Positions 47,938-57,150 of a stretch of DNA of 64,000 nucleotides are shown here, one piece after another (within the stretch, counting starts at the first letter, position 1; every line of letters starts with the position of its first letter). The notes beneath the pieces were generated by a model. That model worked only from the letters and a program-made list of their open reading frames with translations. It made no database searches and was not told the DNA's origin. The DNA comes from Saprospiraceae bacterium (GTDB taxonomy: Bacteria > Bacteroidota > Bacteroidia > Chitinophagales > Saprospiraceae): positions 124,001-188,000 of the forward strand of contig JADJYH010000005.1 of NCBI GenBank assembly GCA_016719855.1. Reading direction: 5' to 3'. The position numbers and the translations under genes are program-made.

Positions 47938-50506
47938 ACTTCTCTGCCCGTTTTATCAGCCCCTCCAGCCCCGGCTCATTCGGGTTCATTGGCGAACCCG
48001 GATGGATGATGCACACGGGGCATTTCTCTGCTGCCACCACCAGTTCCCGGAACGTGCCTGCCTTGGGGTCGGCGATGAAAGCTTGTTTATTCTCGTTGTA
48101 TTTGAACATGCGCTTGTTCAGGTTGATGCAGTCGTTGCAGGAAGTGCAGAGTGCTGACTCAATCCACGGCCCTCCGAGGGGGGGGGCATCCTTAGACTCC
48201 TGCTTGGGGGCTACAGGCTGAAGGCCTTCCCCAACGGCCTCTTGAGGAGTAGATGCAGGAATTTTTACGATTAAGGATTCCTGTATCGTTGCATTCACAG
48301 TTGAAAGTGGGACAGATGCTAGGGTGGCTGTCAATTCCTCCGCGTCCATGTCAAGCAGAGCGGTAATGATGCGTTCTATGGCTACCTGGACTTCTGCTTC
48401 CCTTGCCTTTTCGTGAGCAGTTTCGAGTTCTGCGGTTTTGCTCAAAAATTCGGTTTCCAACTCACGTCGGAGGCCCTCGCTGGACTGCTCGACGTGATAG
48501 CTGTGAATGCCTGCGTTTTCTTGCAGGTAATGCCAGAAATCCAACCGTTCCCGGCAGGTAAGCACGAGCGGCCAGGCAACCGCGGCCTTTTGAAGGTGGT
48601 TTTCATCGTCAACCACCCAGATGTAGGGCACTTTGGCGTATAGCGCCTCCGGTGAAAAGTTGAGGTAGTCGCCGAGCGGCACAAGGTTGTCAGACCAGAA
48701 CTGCGGCGGTACGAGGTGGAAATACCGGGCGTATTGTATATCCAGCGCTGCAAAATCGGCAAAAGTGAATGGCAGGTCGAGCAACTGTTCATCACCCTTG
48801 TCATCCCTGAAATGCAAGCGGTACTGCGGCCAGTCGGCGGCTGGCTGCGGGTTTTCAAGGATGTTAAATCGGCTGCCCCACCGTCCTCCTTGCTCGCTGT
48901 TGTAAAAGAAAGACGGGAATTCACGTCCCACAATGGCGGCCCTCGTCCAGATGTTCGGGCTGCCTTGGTTTGTTTCCAGGGCCACCGGCGTAATGATGTA
49001 AAACAGGGATGGAACTTGGCTATTCAGTCCTTGCCGGAAGCCCTCTACCAATTTTCCCGGTGCCACTGACGCCGATTGCATTATAAAGGCGTTGCGGTGC
49101 GCAATGGCCAGGGCACTGAGTTCTTGCCGGAAGGTGAATCCCCCGACGTCTGCTCCCACGCCCTGTTTCAGTACCAGCATCTTCACGGGGCGCATGGAGG
49201 TCAACAGCTGCGAGAACTCGTTCAATTCGTTCTCTATCAGCGAGTTGTCTTTTGCATAAAGTAAAATTGGCGGGCAAACGGCCAACTCCTCAGCCGTGAA
49301 CGAACGCCAGTCAAAGTGGGCGAAGAAATCACCGTGAATTTCTTGGAAATAGTGGTTGCCAACCTCTAACTCTGCCGTGCGGATAGCAGCGAACAGTGTG
49401 GCAAATTTTGCCATTTTTTCATCGAAAACCTGCATGGTGAGGCGGCAATCTTGGCCCGGCGGGGCTAATATCACGGTACATTTCTCGAAGGTATTTTCCC
49501 AATCCACACTTGCGCTTTCTGCCAGTTCCTCAGCAAGAATGATGAAGGCATTTTTTTGAAAAAAGTCGGTACCAATATCTTCCAGTACCGCCACTATTTT
49601 TTCGATTCGGTGCAGTCGCTCCTCTGGCATGGCTGCCGAGCCTCCTGTCGGCATCACGGAGGACAGCTCCTCGAAATTGAAATATGACGCCGCAAAATCG
49701 AGCAAATCCTGCAGCTTTTCCGGCGAGTGGGCCTCGGGGCTTTTGTCCCGTTCCACAGCCAGAATGTCCTTGAGTTGGGCAGTGAGGCGTTGGATTTTGG
49801 ACTGCAAAGTCTTGCGCTTACCGGTGAGGTGCTCCCGCACCAGTGCAGCAAGGAGGTAAAATGGTGCATTCGGTGAAAACGGCACAAGCAACCCCTGCCG
49901 AGGGATGTGCTTGCGCAGGCTGTTCACGTCGTTGGTGAAGGTCTCGCCCTCCGATCCGCTGATGTTCAAACGCGCTATCAAAGTCACCAACGCATCGTCG
50001 ATGGCGGCGAAGGCTTGGTAGGCATCCTCGGCGAACTGCATTTTCTCCCGCACGATGGCTTCGAGGGGCAACAGGTTGTCTTTCAATATTTTAGCCTCAC
50101 CCTCGCCGGGTGCAAAGCGAGCGATACGCTCCGTGAGTAGCTCGTGCAGCGGCATGGTTTGCCCACCTTCGGCCTCCTCCATCCAGAACGGGAAGTTGCG
50201 CTCCATTTGTGGCCGGTTGCGGTACGGCGCCAACAGGGCGGGATAGCAATGTGCCCCGTCAGCGTCCATCGGCAGGTTGCCGCCTTTGCCACTGCGGAAA
50301 AAGGCACGGAGCGTGCGCCAATAGGCACGCTGCTCTTCGTCGGTGGCAAGTTCCGCCGCAGGTCGCACTGGGAGGTCGCTGGCCTTGGCGAAAGTCAGTT
50401 CGGCGGGGCGTTCGGCGGTGAGGCCGCCTCCTTGGCGGATGCCTATTGTCTCGGCGGCTTCGGAGTTGAAGAGGTCGAGGATGGTATCGGATTGGTTGTT
50501 TTTCAT
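47930..50506 (-). CDS. Large NifJ-like protein with C-terminal ferredoxin cluster
   Basis: The 858-residue protein follows KorA and KorB on the same strand. The region of about 430-530 (RPVKMLVLKQGVGADVGGFTF and QSASVAPGKLVEGFRQG..., then SLFYIITPVA) resembles the TPP domain at the C-terminal half of pyruvate:ferredoxin oxidoreductase but lacks a clear TPP-binding GDG. Around 775-835 a 4Fe-4S site is seen: ALCTSCNDCINLNKRMF with a fourth Cys in EKCPVC. I infer that it carries electrons from KorAB or links it to a specific acceptor. The ATG at 50506 is the first that fits; the ORF could start 14 codons earlier. Confidence 0.75.
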   Translation of the reverse strand: MKNNQSDTILDLFNSEAAETIGIRQGGGLTAERPAELTFAKASDLPVRPAAELATDEEQRAYWRTLRAFFRSGKGGNLPMDADGAHCYPALLAPYRNRPQMERNFPFWMEEAEGGQTMPLHELLTERIARFAPGEGEAKILKDNLLPLEAIVREKMQFAEDAYQAFAAIDDALVTLIARLNISGSEGETFTNDVNSLRKHIPRQGLLVPFSPNAPFYLLAALVREHLTGKRKTLQSKIQRLTAQLKDILAVERDKSPEAHSPEKLQDLLDFAASYFNFEELSSVMPTGGSAAMPEERLHRIEKIVAVLEDIGTDFFQKNAFIILAEELAESASVDWENTFEKCTVILAPPGQDCRLTMQVFDEKMAKFATLFAAIRTAELEVGNHYFQEIHGDFFAHFDWRSFTAEELAVCPPILLYAKDNSLIENELNEFSQLLTSMRPVKMLVLKQGVGADVGGFTFRQELSALAIAHRNAFIMQSASVAPGKLVEGFRQGLNSQVPSLFYIITPVALETNQGSPNIWTRAAIVGREFPSFFYNSEQGGRWGSRFNILENPQPAADWPQYRLHFRDDKGDEQLLDLPFTFADFAALDIQYARYFHLVPPQFWSDNLVPLGDYLNFSPEALYAKVPYIWVVDDENHLQKAAVAWPLVLTCRERLDFWHYLQENAGIHSYHVEQSSEGLRRELETEFLSKTAELETAHEKAREAEVQVAIERIITALLDMDAEELTATLASVPLSTVNATIQESLIVKIPASTPQEAVGEGLQPVAPKQESKDAPPLGGPWIESALCTSCNDCINLNKRMFKYNENKQAFIADPKAGTFRELVVAAEKCPVCIIHPGSPMNPNEPGLEGLIKRAEKFN

Positions 50507-50592
50507 GTGAAAGGTTTTGCCCAATTTTTCAAATATCAGGCGCTGCATGAAAATGTTTTATAACACCTGCTCACTTAGGATTCAGCAGCACG

Positions 50593-51549
50593 TTACACCG
50601 CAAACGCCTCTAACTTCTTCTCAATCGCCGCCATTTTTTGCTCGGTCGAATACCCAAGGTTATGCGCCCCGTACAGGTCGTAACGCAAGGCATTTTTATT
50701 CTGGTAAAAAAGGCCGAGGTAAGTCTTTTCCACATCCTCGGCAAGGGCACGGGCGGCGTTGATGTCGGTCGGGTCGTGGGGCTGGTGGTGAGTGAACATG
50801 CGCTCGGTGGCGTCGTCCGGCTGGATGCCGTTTTCGTGCATCAGTAGCTGCACGGAGTCCCGCTCGGAGACTTTTTTCTTTGAAAACTCGGCCATGAACT
50901 TGGGGCAGCGCATGGATATTTTCACAAAAGAAAAACCCTGGTGCTCGTAAGCTGCCTTGATGGTGGCGTACAGGTGGCTCGGCACCCAGTCCACCGTCTG
51001 CGCCACGAAGCTGACGTTCGAGACGCCGAGCGTCGTCTGGATGGGGTTCACCGGCGGCAGCACCGAACCTTCGGGGTGGGTGTTGGAGATGGTGCCCATC
51101 GGCGAGGTCGGCGAGGTCTGCTTTTTGGTCATCCCGTAAATGGCATTGTCGAACAGCAGCACGGTCAGGTTCATGTTGTACCGGATGGCATGGAGCCAGT
51201 GCCCAGCGCCGATGGAGCAGCAGTCGCCGTCGCCCGTCACCACGAATACGTCAAGGTCGGGCCGCCGGAATTTTACGCCTTCGGCCACTGGGAACGCCCG
51301 TCCGTGCAAGCCGTGGAAGCCGTAGGTGTTCATATAGTGCGGGAAGCGGCTGGAGCAGCCGATGCCGGACACGAACACGGTTTTCTCTGGGGCCAGTTGC
51401 TTCTCGGCACAGAGCCGCTGAACGGCATGCAGCACTGAGTGGTCTCCGCAACCGGGGCACCAGCGGGCGATGCCCTTGGTGTACTCACCTTGCGTGTGGT
51501 AGGTGTCGGGGATGTCGATGGCGCAGGAGTCGTTATTTAGGCCGAACAT
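50593..51549 (-). CDS. korB: 2-oxoacid:ferredoxin oxidoreductase, beta subunit
   Basis: The 318-residue protein binds thiamine pyrophosphate: RWCPGCGDHSVL, SGIGCSSRFPHYMNTYG, GRAFPVAEG, VVTGDGDCCSIGAGH (the GDG motif) and FDNAIYGMTKKQTSPTS, which chelates Mg2+. With KorA it converts 2-oxoglutarate (or a related 2-oxoacid) and CoA to the acyl-CoA, CO2 and reduced ferredoxin. The exact substrate is inferred from KorAB architecture. It lies between KorA and the NifJ-like protein. A word-repeat inverted repeat separates it from KorA. Confidence 0.93.
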   Translation of the reverse strand: MFGLNNDSCAIDIPDTYHTQGEYTKGIARWCPGCGDHSVLHAVQRLCAEKQLAPEKTVFVSGIGCSSRFPHYMNTYGFHGLHGRAFPVAEGVKFRRPDLDVFVVTGDGDCCSIGAGHWLHAIRYNMNLTVLLFDNAIYGMTKKQTSPTSPMGTISNTHPEGSVLPPVNPIQTTLGVSNVSFVAQTVDWVPSHLYATIKAAYEHQGFSFVKISMRCPKFMAEFSKKKVSERDSVQLLMHENGIQPDDATERMFTHHQPHDPTDINAARALAEDVEKTYLGLFYQNKNALRYDLYGAHNLGYSTEQKMAAIEKKLEAFAV

Positions 51550-51573
51550 GGTATTGGTGAATTAGGGAATTAG

Positions 51574-51646
51574 GGAATTAGGGAATTGAGGAATTGGAGG
51601 GGGGCTTCAAGATTGCCATCCCCCAATTCCTCAATTCCCTAATTCC
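51574..51646. repeat. Perfect 24-bp inverted repeat between korA and korB
   Basis: 51574-51597 (ggaattagggaattgagg and 6 more bases) is the exact complement of 51623-51646, and the words gaattaggg continue outward on the left. The right arm contains the korA stop codon (51641-51639) and its last residues, so korA ends ...LELGN inside the repeat. Confidence 0.85.
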
Positions 51647-53524
51647 CCAATTCCAATTTGATTCTTTCCAAAATATTCCTCGGTTTCAGCGGCTGTCCGT
51701 GTACGTTCGAGAAGCAGTCGATATCTACCAAAGTCCTTGCACGCAGTATCCAAGCGAGCTGGGAGTAACGGCGGTTTTCTTCGGTAATCAGCGGTGCGTT
51801 CACATCATCGCTGTAATTGATTTCGACAGTCATCACTTTTTTGAAACGCTTGAAAATGTCCTTCAACCCCGGCTCCAGTGGACTGAGGAAACGGAGGTGG
51901 ACGGAGGAAACTTTGCCGCCGAGTTCTCTTGCCCGGTCGGTGGCCTCTTCTATTGCACCACGGGTGCTGCCCCAACCGATGAGGAGGAGGTCGCCTTCTT
52001 CGTCACCATGAACTTTGGGCGGCTTCAACGTGCGGCTGAAAGCGGCGATTTTCCGACTGCGCATAGCGGTGGAACGCTGGTTGACTTCCGGGAGGTATGA
52101 TACCTGTCCGGATGCGGTGTGCGTGAGGCCGGTGAGGGTGTACTCACCGCCTTTCATGCCAGGAATCGGGCGTTTGCTGAGGCCCGTTTCTTCATCCCAC
52201 TGATAAGGCTTGGTATCTTCATTCCAGGGACTTTGGTCAATGGGCGCTGACATCCATTCGGCTTTGAGCTTTGGCCGTTCGAACGGCTGAACGCCTGTCG
52301 CCAAATTGGAGTCAGAAAGCAAGAAGACAGGTGTGCGGAACGCCTCCGCTATCTGTCGAGCGACGATGACGAACTGGAAGCACTCCTCGATGGTGGAAGG
52401 CGCCATGACGATTTTCGGCGCATCGCCAGCTGCTCCGTAAAGGACGGCAAGGAGGTCGCCTTGCTCGATTTTGGTCGGCATGCCCGTGGAAGGGCCGCCC
52501 CGCTGCACGTCAATGATGAGCAGTGGCACTTCGGCCATGATAGCCAGTCCGATAAATTCTGTTTTGAGGGCGAGGCCGGGGCCAGAGGTAACGGTCAGCG
52601 CTGTTTTGCCGGAGTAAGAGGACCCGATGGCAAAGCCAATGGCGGCGATTTCATCCTCGGCTTGGTGCACCAGGCCACCTGCTTTTTCAAAGGTTTCGGC
52701 CAGCATGTGAGAAACGGAAGTTGCAGGGGTGATGGGGTACATCGAGCAGACTTCGATGCCAGCAGCCAGGGTGCCGAAAGCGAAGGCTTCGTTGCCGTTC
52801 ATAACGACGAGTTCCTTTCCGGTAGGCATGGCAGGAATTTCAAACTGAAAATCAAGGTTTTCTGCAGCCCATTCGTGGCCAGCGTTCAGCAATTGCAAAT
52901 TGGAATCAATGACGGCCTGCGATTTCTTTTTGAAAATAGAGGCAATCTGGTCTTCGGCCGTCTTCAGGTCACGGGAGTAGATGTAGCTCAACATGCCGAG
53001 TACCCACATGTTTTTGCCCTTCTTGGGGTCGGGTACGAATTTGAGGCACTCCTCGGCCATCGGGATTTCGTACACCACATACTCCATCTTTTTGAAATCG
53101 GCGAGTGCTTTGGCGTAACTCTCCCGGACGCTCGGGTCGTCGTGCTGTGCCCAAGAATTTTCGATGAGAATGATGGTGCCTTTTTGAAAGCGTCCTGCTC
53201 GATGCGTGAGAACGGTGCCACTTCGTTGAAGGCCACGACGAGGTCGGCTTCGTCGCCTGCGTTGGTCACCGTGTCGGAGCCAATGCGGATGCGGATGCCG
53301 GAGGTACTTTGCAGCGTGCGTGGAGGCGGTTCGATGTCGGAGGGGATGATTTCTACCGTCCAGACGCCATTGCCCATTTTGGCGCTGATGGCGGCGAAAC
53401 TTTGACCTGCTTTTTGCGCTCCCTCGCCGGAGTCGGAGACGATTTCGACGATGTGGCGGGAAAGGACTTTTTTGCCCGTTTTATTGGGCGCTGGTGCCGT
53501 CAAGGTATTGGTAAGATATTCCAT
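51639..53524 (-). CDS. korA: 2-oxoacid:ferredoxin oxidoreductase, alpha (fused gamma-alpha) subunit, frameshifted
   Basis: The product of about 628 residues has an N-terminal gamma domain (RHIVEIVSDSGEGAQKAGQSFA, IRIGSDTVTNAGDEADLVVAF) and an alpha domain with GNEAFAFGTLAAGIEVCSMYPITPATSV, HQAEDEIAAIGFAIGSSYSG, TVTSGPGLALK and DVQRGGPSTGMPTK. The frame changes in the five-T run at 53181-53185 (A-run on the minus strand); one more base gives FKKGTIILIENSW. The start is MEYLTNTL at 53524. The protein works with KorB. The frameshift is probably an assembly error, since the rest is fully conserved. Confidence 0.88.
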
Positions 53525-53797
53525 CCTGCAATGTGAAAAGTTGGGTAAATGGTAAATTGATAAGTTGTGAAACTCGAATTTATCGACATCCCACTCCCTC
53601 AATTCAAAATTTTGGTATGTATGAAAACAGCCGTTTTTACGTTTGAAATCCGTTGTTTTTTACATCATAAACCGAGGTAAAAGTCAAGCTTTCAAATAGC
53701 CACACCAATGACAGAAATCACTATTTTGAGTGACCAAAGTCAACAACAAATGAAAAAGGGATCGCGTGGCGCTATTTCAGGACGGGACAGCATTGAA
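53525..53797. other. Intergenic region upstream of korA
   Basis: The 270 bases between the korA start and the argS terminator should hold the kor promoter. I see AT-rich stretches but no exact TAnnTTTG match. No gene is apparent. Confidence 0.4.
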
Positions 53798-53836
53798 AAA
53801 GAAAAAACCCACCTGCACTGCAAGTGGGTTTTCTTT
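53798..53836. terminator. Intrinsic terminator downstream of argS
   Basis: The stem aaaacccac (53804-53812) / gtgggtttt (53824-53832) is flanked by A- and T-rich tails. It lies downstream of argS and the peroxidase remnant on the minus strand. Confidence 0.82.
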
Positions 53837-53903
53837 GGTACCAAAAGGCCATGAAACCGGTTTATCAACTTAATTGACATTCAAAGCATGGCAAAATCAT
53901 GCA

Positions 53904-53963
53904 TTAGTTACACCCCATGTCCAATCTCGATTGACGGTCATTTTTCGGGAAAGCGCAAATCAT
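53904..53963 (-). pseudogene. Remnant of the peroxidase 3' end after argS
   Basis: The frame reads MICAFPKNDRQSRLDMGCN and TAA. The di-haem peroxidase in this window ends CFPNNDPQSRRDMGCE. About ten of fourteen aligned residues agree, including the odd ending DMGC. It lies 15 bases after the argS stop codon. Together with the argS remnant at 47818-47937 it records an ancestral argS-peroxidase order. Confidence 0.75.
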
Positions 53964-53978
53964 TGATTTTCAACCCTT

Positions 53979-55832
53979 CTACATCCGCTCTGGCATCTCA
54001 ATCCCCAGCAGTCCCATGCCCGTTTTCAGCACGTTGGCCACGGCTGCGCAAAGCTGCAGCCTGAATGCCTTGGCCTCCTCCGTCTCTGCCTTCAGGATGC
54101 TCAGGTCGGTAAAAAACTTATGGAACGCCTTGGCCAAGTCGTAACAGTAATTGGCCACCTCGGAAGGGTCGTAGTTGGTGGCCGCCGTCTCCACGGTTGC
54201 TGGGAAGCGGTAGAGTTGAGCGATGAGTTCCCGCTCCTGCGGTTCGATTGCGGATTGCGGATTGCGGATTGCGGAGGGGGCAATACCCAAATCGGCAGCT
54301 TTTCTCAATACAGATTTTATCCTCACGTACGCATACTGGATATGCGGGCCGGTTTGCCCCTGCAAGTCCACGCTTTCTTTTGGGTCGAAGACCATCCGCT
54401 TCTGCGGGCCTACCTTGATGATGTGGAACTTGAGCGCCGCCAAGCCGATTTTCCGCAGGATGTCTTCCTGTTCAGTCTTCGACAATTCGGTGATTTCGCC
54501 CCGCTCCTTTGAGGCTTCCCTTGCCTCGGCAATGACCTCGGCGATGAGGTCGTCGGCATCCACAACGGTGCCCTCCCGGCTTTTCATTTTGCCCGTTGGC
54601 AGGTCCACCATGCCGTAGCTGAGGTGGTGAAGCCCAGCGGCGTAAGGCTCGCCGAGGCGTTTCAGCAGTTCGAACAGCACCTGAAAATGGTAGTTCTGCT
54701 CGTCGGCCACCACGTACACCACCTTGTCCGCCCCGAAGTCGTGGTAGCGCACCTGCGCCGTACCGAGGTCTTGGGTGATGTAAACGGAGGTGCCATCGCT
54801 GCGCATCACCACCTTGTGGTCGAGCTTGGCGTCGGTGAGGTCGGCCCAAACGCTGCCGTCTTCTTTTTTATAAAAAACGCCGGAGGCTAGGCCCTGCTCC
54901 ACGATGTCCTTGCCGAGCAGGTAGGTCTCGCTTTCGTAGTAAAACTTGTCGAAGCTGACGCCGAGCGCTTGGTAGGTTTTGCCAAAGCCGTCGTACACCC
55001 ACTGGTTCATCTGCTGCCAGAGCGCCTTGGTGTCGGGGTCACCGGCCTCCCAGCGCAGGAGCATGTCTCGGGCCTCCCGGCCAAGGGCGCTATATTCGTT
55101 GAAGTAGGTGTTCTTGAAATCCTTGAAAAATTGCTCGTCGGACTGCTCCGGCTTGCGTTTTTCATCCAACACCTGCTGCCCGGCTGCGCTTGATTGCCAT
55201 GCCTTGTATTCCTCCTGAAATTTTTGCTCAAACAACACATAGTAATCCCCCACAAAATGGTCACTCTTCGTGCCCGTGCTTTCAGGCGTTTTGCCTTCGC
55301 CAAATTTTTGCCAAGCCAACATGCTCTTGCAAATGGCGATGCCCCGGTCATTTACGACCTGCACCTTCACCACGTCGTAGCCCGCTGCCTCGCAGATTTG
55401 GGAGCAAGACCAGCCAAGCAGGATGTTGCGCACGTGGCCGAGGTGCAGCGGCTTGTTGGTATTGGGGGAGCAGTATTCAATCATCACCTTTTTGCCGTTC
55501 TTAGATAGCCGTCCAAAGTCTTGATTGCCAGCGATTTGCATCAAAAAGTCCGTCCAAAAACTGTCAGCGACTACGAGGTTCAGGAAGCCCTGCACGACGT
55601 TGAAGCGGTCGAGCTGTGGCACGTTTTTCACCAAATGGATGCCCAGTTCTTCGGCAATTTCGCCCGGTTTTTTCTTCGCAAAACGGGTGAACGGGAAGGT
55701 GACGATGGTGAAGTCGCCCTCAAACTCCTTGCGGGTGACGGTGATGGAGGCCTGCTCCGGCGTGATGGTTTCGCCATACAGTTCTTGTATGGCGTTGATG
55801 GTGGCGGACTGGATGAGGTCGGTGATGGTCAT
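53979..55832 (-). CDS. argS: Arginyl-tRNA synthetase
   Basis: The 617-residue class I synthetase attaches arginine to its tRNA. The Arg-specific N-terminal domain (about 1-110) is followed by the HIGH-type motif PNTNKPLHLGHVRNILLG, VVNDRGIAICKSMLAWQ, SDGTSVYITQDLGTAQVRY and the KMSKS-like KMKSREGT. The C-terminal DALR anticodon domain ends in LKTGMGLLGIEMPERM. I chose the ATG at 55832 (MTITDLIQ) because upstream residues are not conserved. It is monocistronic with its own promoter box. The insertion KPEQSDEQFFKDFKNTYFNEY in the middle is usual in Bacteroidota ArgS. Confidence 0.96.
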   Translation of the reverse strand: MTITDLIQSATINAIQELYGETITPEQASITVTRKEFEGDFTIVTFPFTRFAKKKPGEIAEELGIHLVKNVPQLDRFNVVQGFLNLVVADSFWTDFLMQIAGNQDFGRLSKNGKKVMIEYCSPNTNKPLHLGHVRNILLGWSCSQICEAAGYDVVKVQVVNDRGIAICKSMLAWQKFGEGKTPESTGTKSDHFVGDYYVLFEQKFQEEYKAWQSSAAGQQVLDEKRKPEQSDEQFFKDFKNTYFNEYSALGREARDMLLRWEAGDPDTKALWQQMNQWVYDGFGKTYQALGVSFDKFYYESETYLLGKDIVEQGLASGVFYKKEDGSVWADLTDAKLDHKVVMRSDGTSVYITQDLGTAQVRYHDFGADKVVYVVADEQNYHFQVLFELLKRLGEPYAAGLHHLSYGMVDLPTGKMKSREGTVVDADDLIAEVIAEAREASKERGEITELSKTEQEDILRKIGLAALKFHIIKVGPQKRMVFDPKESVDLQGQTGPHIQYAYVRIKSVLRKAADLGIAPSAIRNPQSAIEPQERELIAQLYRFPATVETAATNYDPSEVANYCYDLAKAFHKFFTDLSILKAETEEAKAFRLQLCAAVANVLKTGMGLLGIEMPERM

Positions 55833-55936
55833 TTGCTGAAAGGAAAAAGAAAAAAGTTTAAAGTAAAAAGTAGGACTGGAAACGTAACTATCCAACCCCT
55901 AAACTTGGTTCAAAGGGAGCAAAAATTTAAAGCGGG

Positions 55937-55944
55937 CAAAAATA
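55937..55944 (-). promoter_or_regulatory. TAnnTTTG box of argS
   Basis: On the minus strand TATTTTTG (55944-55937) lies 104 bases before the argS ATG and 6 bases after the stop codon of the preceding small gene. No good -33 TTG is seen. Confidence 0.42.
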
Positions 55945-55949
55945 GGGAA

Positions 55950-56153
55950 TTATGCTTTGGCAGAAGTGGTGGGTGTTTCTTCTTTGAGCAATCGCTGTTT
56001 CAGCGATTTGACAAGCAACTCCATTTCACTGAGCGTTTTTAGCATATCAGCCCTTGTCGCATCTGATATTTCGCTTGGTTGAAGTTCAAGCCTGATTGAT
56101 TTAAGCTCTTCCAAAAAGGCTTTCGGGGACATTATTTTATTTGAATTTTTCAT
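55950..56153 (-). CDS. Small coiled-coil protein, unknown (67 aa)
   Basis: The 67 residues are helical and charged: IMSPKAFLEELKSIRLELQP, DATRADMLKTLSEMEL and VKSLKQRLLKEETP, with heptad-like Leu spacing. There is no signal peptide. It starts 34 bases after the stop of another small gene on the same strand, so the two may form an operon upstream of argS. I do not recognise a family. Such pairs can be regulatory or antitoxin-like, but no partner domain supports this here. Confidence 0.5.
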   Translation of the reverse strand: MKNSNKIMSPKAFLEELKSIRLELQPSEISDATRADMLKTLSEMELLVKSLKQRLLKEETPTTSAKA

Positions 56154-56186
56154 TTTCCCAATTTGTGCTCACATCTTATTGTTGAG

Positions 56187-56351
56187 CTAGTTATTAATCT
56201 CGTTGATTTCGTCCAGCACATCATCCAACCATGCCTGAATGCCCGATTTCCCAAGTGGTTTAAGAAATTCATCCGGGTATCGGTTGTACATTTCAAGTTG
56301 TTTGAACAACACTGCGAGGCGCTGGCGAAGTTCCTTTTCCTTGTGGGCCAT
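56187..56351 (-). CDS. Small acidic protein, unknown (54 aa)
   Basis: The product reads MAHKEKELRQRLAVLFKQLE and continues NRYPDEFLKPLGKSGIQAWLDDVLDEINEINN. I chose the ATG at 56351. Its start lies 82 bases from the divergent metallophosphatase ATG. It has the look of a compact helical bundle. It precedes the 67-residue protein on the same strand, probably in one transcript. No function is known. Confidence 0.5.
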   Translation of the reverse strand: MAHKEKELRQRLAVLFKQLEMYNRYPDEFLKPLGKSGIQAWLDDVLDEINEINN

Positions 56352-56420
56352 TTCGGTTTGTTTTGTGTCGTTTTCAGCCTTGCAAATATAACTGTTTCTT
56401 TCAAAAAAAATGGAACTGCC

Positions 56421-56428
56421 TACCTTTG
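56421..56428 (+). promoter_or_regulatory. TAnnTTTG box immediately before the metallophosphatase ATG
   Basis: TACCTTTG (56421-56428) ends only 4 bases before the ATG at 56433, so transcription from it would give an almost leaderless mRNA. No clear TTG is seen at -33. Confidence 0.45.
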
Positions 56429-56432
56429 CCCC

Positions 56433-57143
56433 ATGCGCCAATTCGCCATCTCCGACATCCACGGTTGCAACATCAGCTTCAACGCCCTGCTCGACAAAAT
56501 CGGCCTCACCACCGCCGACGAGCTGTACTTGCTCGGCGACTACATTGACCGTGGCCCTGACTCCAAGGGTGTGCTGGACACGATAATGCGCTTGCAATCA
56601 ACGGGTTACAAGGTGCGGTGCTTAATGGGGAACCATGATGATGGCATGATTCGCTCGTTGTACAATTTTGAACACTGCGATGCATGGCTCGAAAAATGGG
56701 GCGGCAAGGAGACCGTAGCCAGCTTTGGTGTGTATTCGGTTGATGATATTCCACTTGAATATTGGCGGTTTTTGGATTCCCTAGAAAAGTACCTGGAAGT
56801 GGGCGATTACCTGCTCGTCCATGCAGGGTTGGATTGGTCTGTGGGTAAGCCACTCAGCAACCTCGACGGGCTTCTTTTCGCCCGAAACTGGTACCATAAA
56901 ATTGATTACGGTTGGTTGGGAAAGCGGACAATCGTGCATGGGCATACGCCAATAGTCAGGGCGGAAATGGAATTGCAATTGGAAATATTGCCGTTCAAAC
57001 AATACCTCAACATTGACAATGGCTGTGTTTATGACCGCTACGGCGACGGCAGCTACCACCTCTGCGCCTTCGACATGACCAACCGGGCGCTATTTTTCCA
57101 AAAAAACCTGGATGATGTGAGCGGGTACTGGGCGGGGCGGTAA
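56433..57143 (+). CDS. Calcineurin-type serine/threonine phosphatase
   Basis: The 236-residue enzyme holds all metallophosphatase motifs: ISDIHGC, LLGDYIDRGPDSKG, LMGNHDD, LVHAGLDW and IVHGHTPI. This is the PrpA/ApaH-like bacterial PPP subgroup, which uses two metal ions to remove phosphate from proteins or nucleotides in the cytoplasm. I chose the ATG at 56433 (MRQFAISD) as the natural start; the longer frame to 56163 is antisense to the small upstream genes. The substrate is unknown. It converges on the TPR-like gene with 7 bases between. Confidence 0.92.
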   Translation: MRQFAISDIHGCNISFNALLDKIGLTTADELYLLGDYIDRGPDSKGVLDTIMRLQSTGYKVRCLMGNHDDGMIRSLYNFEHCDAWLEKWGGKETVASFGVYSVDDIPLEYWRFLDSLEKYLEVGDYLLVHAGLDWSVGKPLSNLDGLLFARNWYHKIDYGWLGKRTIVHGHTPIVRAEMELQLEILPFKQYLNIDNGCVYDRYGDGSYHLCAFDMTNRALFFQKNLDDVSGYWAGR

Positions 57144-57150
57144 TGCGGTT

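Noticed and set aside
47822..48157. A 111-residue plus-strand gene.
   Set aside because: It lies antisense to the argS remnant and the ferredoxin end, both of which have recognisable protein sequence.
53160..53190. Programmed frameshifting in korA.
   Set aside because: The run is short, there is no slippery heptamer with a pseudoknot that I can see, and identical one-base losses occur throughout the window.
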